Program-made: the position numbers and the translations under genes
Shown here: in pieces, positions 60,924 through 64,000 of the stretch
Layout: each line of letters starts with the position of its first letter
Position numbering within the stretch: position 1 is the stretch's first letter
The notes under the pieces: generated by a model
The model's input: the letters and a program-made list of their open reading frames with translations, nothing else
What the model was told of the DNA's origin: nothing
The model's database searches: none
Source: Betaproteobacteria bacterium
Lineage (GTDB): Bacteria; Pseudomonadota; Gammaproteobacteria; Burkholderiales; Burkholderiaceae_C
DNA length: 64,000 bases
Direction: 5' to 3'
Assembly (NCBI GenBank): GCA_016716535.1
Contig: JADJWD010000001.1
Span: forward strand, 124,001-188,000

Positions 60924-63722
60924 TCAAGGCGCTGGCCTGAAGGTCGCGAACTCGTACTCGGCGGAGGCGATCTGCCCGGTCATCACCCGGTCGTGATGGC
61001 TGTCCGTCCCCCTCCACCAGGTGTCGCACATCAGGCGCAGCTTCCCGTAGCGGCCGTCCGCGGTGCGGTAGATGAACACGTTGGCGCTGGAGTCGCATTG
61101 GATACGCCTCGACGCAAACGACGGCGCGGTCGCGTCCAGTTTTTTCTGGATTTCCCCTCGGGTGAGGCTGCCGTAGTCCACCCCTGGATCCCCTTGCTTG
61201 CCGAGGTGCTGGCTTTGAAAGGAGAAGTTGAAGAACAGGATCGGCCCCCCCGCGTCCGTCCCCATCTTGATCCAGGCGTCGCTGGGGGGCCCAATCACGG
61301 AGTCACTGGACCGATAGGCGCCCGTGATATAGCCCACAGCGCCGGTGTCGAGATCGATCGTGTCGAATATCTCGTCGAAGCCGACTGTCCAAAGATTCTC
61401 GAAGATGGGAACAAAGATCGCCTTCATTCGCCCTCTTCCGCTCGTGTGCGTATCCACGTCGACCTCTTCGATGGCTTCGACGGCAACGAGGTCGGGGCCT
61501 GCATAGGCGACTACCCGACTGCCCTGGATATTCGAGAAGTTCCACCCCACGAAGGGGTAAGGCAAGTCCGCACCCTCGCAGACCCAGCCCTTGGGGTCCT
61601 CGAACCAGTTCAGGACACGCTGCATCTCGCACACGCCTCCGGTGAACGACTCGCCGAAGATCGACACGAATTCCAGCGGAAGATCGCTCGTGACCCGCAC
61701 GTAGATCCTCTTGTTCAGGAAGTCCACGGAGATCGAATCGATGGTCGGCTTCTGAAGCGCGGCCGCGCTGTACTGGGCGATGAAGGACTTGTCGTCCGAT
61801 TGGCCGTCGACATTCGTCACCCGCACACGCTCGGTGCTGTTGAATTCGTAGCCCGTCGGGTAGTTCGCGGTGTCCTGCGCGGGCGTGTAGACGTAGAACG
61901 ACGATTCGGGCAGGTCTTGCCGCATGACGCGGACCTGGTTGTTCCGGTCCACGAACTCGACGGATCTGATGCCGTTGTAGTCGCCGACCACCACGTTGAC
62001 GCTGCCCGTTATCGGATCGAGCCAGGCCGACTGGATCGAAGGGGCGGAACGGGCACCCGGCACCTGGGCCCGGGGTGCCTTCGCCACCACGTAGGACCTC
62101 GGCAGCAGGCGCAGGGTGGAGATGTCGAAGCCCGCGGGCACCGGCGTCGCTTCGGAGAATCCGTTGGCCCTGTAGGTGTCCGGATCGACGGCAAAGCGCC
62201 ATCCCGCCAGCGACGCCTCGCGCGTCGCGCTGGTCGCCTCGTCGAAGTAGGAGACGAACACTTCGCCGGTGGCGGGATCCTGCCGCGCCTTGCCGGCCCA
62301 GACCAGGGCGTCGCCGAGCGTGACGATGGGCGAGGTGACGCTGTTGTCGGCGTAGACCATGGCCCGGACAGTGTTGCCGTCGCCTCGGTCGAGGAAGAGG
62401 TTGGCCGACACGGCACGCACACGCGCCATGTACTCGTTCCAGTCGCCGGCGCTCTGGTACGCGCCGGTGGCCGGGTTCCTGAGCATGACGTCGGCCGACA
62501 TCTGCGTGAGCGTGATGCTCACGGGGGCGCCGCTTTCCAGCGCCCTCAGCTCCGCAAGCGTCAGCGAGAGCGGTTCGCCTGAGGCGTTGCTGTTCACGAC
62601 CCAGTAGACGCCGGGCGCGGCGGGGTATACGCCGCCCGGCTCGAGCAGGTTCACCTGCGTGCCGCCGGGCACGATGGTGGCGACGTTGCGGCCACCGATC
62701 TTCAGCGTGAAGGCCGGCTTGAGGTTGCTGGCCACCGCCGTGCCCTTGTTGCGGACCTTGAGGTACAGCTTGATGCGCGCGGCGTCGATCGGGTTCTGCG
62801 TGCTCGCGCTGGCCCAGGTCTGCGTGCTCAGGATCGAGCCGCCGCTGGACACCGAGTTGCTGCTGCCCGAGGTGCTTTCGTGCCGCCCGCCGTAGTTCAC
62901 GCTGACGGAGAGTTCCTTTCCGGCGTTGACGCCGAGCCTGGCCGTGGCTGAAAACGCAGTCCCCCAGTTGTGCTCGGTCGTGCTGGAGTGGCTGGTCTCC
63001 GCCCTCCTGTCCCAGGTCGTGCCCTGGGCCAGCGAGGCCGTCTTGCTCCAGCTCAGCACCTGGTTCAGCGTCACCGAGTAACCCTCGAGCCGCACCTCGA
63101 TGTCGGGGTAGGCCGGCACCATCGGCAGATTGCCCGGGCTGGTCACCGACGGGTCCATGTTCACGCCCGTGATCTCGAGGGCGTCGTCGAAAGGATCCTG
63201 GTCGGTGGACTTCTGGTGCGGGTCGGTCTTGTAGTAGCGCTTGGTGAAGTCGCCGTCCCAGGGCGAGTACTTTCCGGTCAGCGCGCTGTAAGTGAATCCG
63301 TAGTACTCCAGGTAGTCGGGGATGCCGTCGCCGTCGGAGTCGCGCTGCTGCCCGTCGACGACGCCGTCGCCGTCGTCGTCCGCGTCGAGCGCGGCGATGA
63401 CGCGGTTCCCGTTGCTGTCGGCGATCACCTTGACGGGGTCGGCGGCGCCGGTGCCGAAGATCTCGACGAAATCGGTGATGCCGTCGTGGTCCGAGTCCCG
63501 GTCGCGCGGCTTCGTGCCGAGGAAGACTTCCACGTCGTCGGGCAGGCCGTCGCCGTCGCTGTCCGGCGCCGTGGATGCGGCGATCAGGTCCAGCACCTTG
63601 CCTTGGGTGTCTCCTTCTTGAACCTCCGCACCAACCCCACCTCCCCCACAGCCAACGAGCAGCAGCGAGAGCAGGACAGCAAGAGCCGAAGACTTTGCGA
63701 ACGAGATGGGACTGTTTGACAT
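60924..63722 (-). CDS. Calcium-repeat lipoprotein with a binary-toxin B/anthrax protective-antigen-like pore domain
   Basis: A 932-residue exported lipoprotein: signal and lipobox LLLVGC (Cys25), then thrombospondin-type calcium repeats (DSDGDGLPDD near 54, DRDSDHDGITDF near 74, DADDDGDG near 113, DSDGDGIPDYLEYYG near 128). Residues 128-480 follow protective antigen domains 1'-2: SPWDGDFTKR, STDQDPFDDALEITG, MVPAYPDIEV, the alternating stretch AFSATARLGVNAGKELSVSV (candidate membrane hairpin), TWASAST with DAARIKLYLKVRNKGTA, GDWNEYMARVRAVSANL and VTLGDALVWA. The remaining 450 residues look like beta-sandwich domains I do not recognise. The receptor-binding domain of protective antigen is not evident. 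The gene is visibly less GC-rich than its neighbours. No partner A-component is in the window. Confidence 0.75.
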   Translation of the reverse strand: MSNSPISFAKSSALAVLLSLLLVGCGGGGVGAEVQEGDTQGKVLDLIAASTAPDSDGDGLPDDVEVFLGTKPRDRDSDHDGITDFVEIFGTGAADPVKVIADSNGNRVIAALDADDDGDGVVDGQQRDSDGDGIPDYLEYYGFTYSALTGKYSPWDGDFTKRYYKTDPHQKSTDQDPFDDALEITGVNMDPSVTSPGNLPMVPAYPDIEVRLEGYSVTLNQVLSWSKTASLAQGTTWDRRAETSHSSTTEHNWGTAFSATARLGVNAGKELSVSVNYGGRHESTSGSSNSVSSGGSILSTQTWASASTQNPIDAARIKLYLKVRNKGTAVASNLKPAFTLKIGGRNVATIVPGGTQVNLLEPGGVYPAAPGVYWVVNSNASGEPLSLTLAELRALESGAPVSITLTQMSADVMLRNPATGAYQSAGDWNEYMARVRAVSANLFLDRGDGNTVRAMVYADNSVTSPIVTLGDALVWAGKARQDPATGEVFVSYFDEATSATREASLAGWRFAVDPDTYRANGFSEATPVPAGFDISTLRLLPRSYVVAKAPRAQVPGARSAPSIQSAWLDPITGSVNVVVGDYNGIRSVEFVDRNNQVRVMRQDLPESSFYVYTPAQDTANYPTGYEFNSTERVRVTNVDGQSDDKSFIAQYSAAALQKPTIDSISVDFLNKRIYVRVTSDLPLEFVSIFGESFTGGVCEMQRVLNWFEDPKGWVCEGADLPYPFVGWNFSNIQGSRVVAYAGPDLVAVEAIEEVDVDTHTSGRGRMKAIFVPIFENLWTVGFDEIFDTIDLDTGAVGYITGAYRSSDSVIGPPSDAWIKMGTDAGGPILFFNFSFQSQHLGKQGDPGVDYGSLTRGEIQKKLDATAPSFASRRIQCDSSANVFIYRTADGRYGKLRLMCDTWWRGTDSHHDRVMTGQIASAEYEFATFRPAP

Positions 63723-63862
63723 GGCAGACGTTCGGGGTTGAACCTCGACAGGCTATTTCGCTCCCCAGAGGCGTCATTGAGCACGCTCATTCGCGACGAG
63801 AGTGGCAACAGGGCGGCGGGATCACCCCGGTCGATACGTCGGCCTGCGCGTGAATGTTCAGG

Positions 63863-64000
63863 CCTGGGTGCGCGCGGCGACGCCCTGGCTGCACTCGGCT
63901 TCGCCCGAATCAATCGTTGGGAGTCTGGGCAATGCCACCGGCGCGCTGGGCCAAGAGCATCACCTTCTCGCGGCCCGTGATCTTCGACGACGTGGCCACG
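63863..64000 (+). pseudogene. Broken duplicate of the quinone oxidoreductase gene fragment, cut by the window end
   Basis: From 63925 the sequence repeats bases 60491-60592 of the SRPBCC-oxidoreductase gene with a 26-bp deletion. The final 50 bases differ at two positions. Weaker similarity extends left to about 63863 (RGDALAALG against RDENLAALA). The deletion shifts the frame, so this copy cannot encode the enzyme. It lies directly upstream of the toxin-like gene on the opposite strand. Confidence 0.65.

Noticed and set aside
61303..63777. Second long minus-strand frame overlapping the toxin-like gene
   Set aside because: Arg/Ala-rich shadow; the chosen frame has a lipobox, calcium repeats and protective-antigen-like motifs.

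Overview
The window looks like a chromosomal segment of a very GC-rich betaproteobacterium of the order Burkholderiales, close to the Rubrivivax/Leptothrix/Methylibium group. The evidence is dense coding, chains of 4-bp ATGA/GTGA gene overlaps, family-level resemblance of the housekeeping genes, and copies of a short repeat typical of that group whose translation reads PFGLSLSK. No tRNA, rRNA operon, CRISPR array or intact insertion sequence was seen. One RNA gene, the RNase P RNA, is present.

Left part (1-16.2 kb): the 3' end of a molybdopterin oxidoreductase gene, then soxXYZA with no soxB or soxCD, a SirB2-like membrane gene, and an operon holding an ABC ATPase with most catalytic motifs degraded, its permease, a cytosine-deaminase-like amidohydrolase and an AceE-type 2-oxoacid dehydrogenase. 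A minus-strand group follows: rhodanese-like protein, unknown periplasmic protein, trans-sulfuration PLP enzyme, ABM-like monooxygenase and PaiB. PaiB faces a MocR regulator across a shared operator region.

Middle (16.3-34.6 kb): a complete dcw cell-wall and division cluster on the minus strand in the order mraZ-rsmH-ftsL-ftsI-murE-murF-mraY-murD-(38-codon ORF)-ftsW-murG-murC-ddl-ftsQ-ftsA-ftsZ. It has a recognisable promoter and MraZ operator. murB is absent and lpxC does not follow ftsZ.

34.7-45 kb holds unlinked genes: alpha-carbonic anhydrase, Bcr/CflA-type MFS exporter, intradiol dioxygenase, rnpB, an outer-membrane protein, a ureE with a long His-rich tail beside a urtD-like remnant, LysM/BON protein, histidine phosphatase, a LysR remnant and a DUF3422 protein.

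45-60.8 kb is a plus-strand catabolic and uptake operon facing a TetR regulator, with a perfect 16-bp operator candidate just downstream of its promoter. It encodes an FAH-family enzyme, an alpha/beta hydrolase, two paralogous amidohydrolases, a five-part branched-chain-type ABC importer whose second ATPase is fused to a Tm-1-like domain, a PEP-hydrolase-family TIM barrel, a flotillin, an SRPBCC protein and an SRPBCC-quinone-oxidoreductase fusion. The likely job is uptake and hydrolytic breakdown of an unknown amide or ring compound.

60.9-63.7 kb is the most striking locus: a visibly less GC-rich gene for a 932-residue calcium-repeat lipoprotein. Its middle third matches the pore-forming B component of binary toxins (anthrax protective antigen type). 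A broken duplicate of the neighbouring quinone-oxidoreductase sequence lies on its far side at the window edge, which suggests an acquired or rearranged segment.
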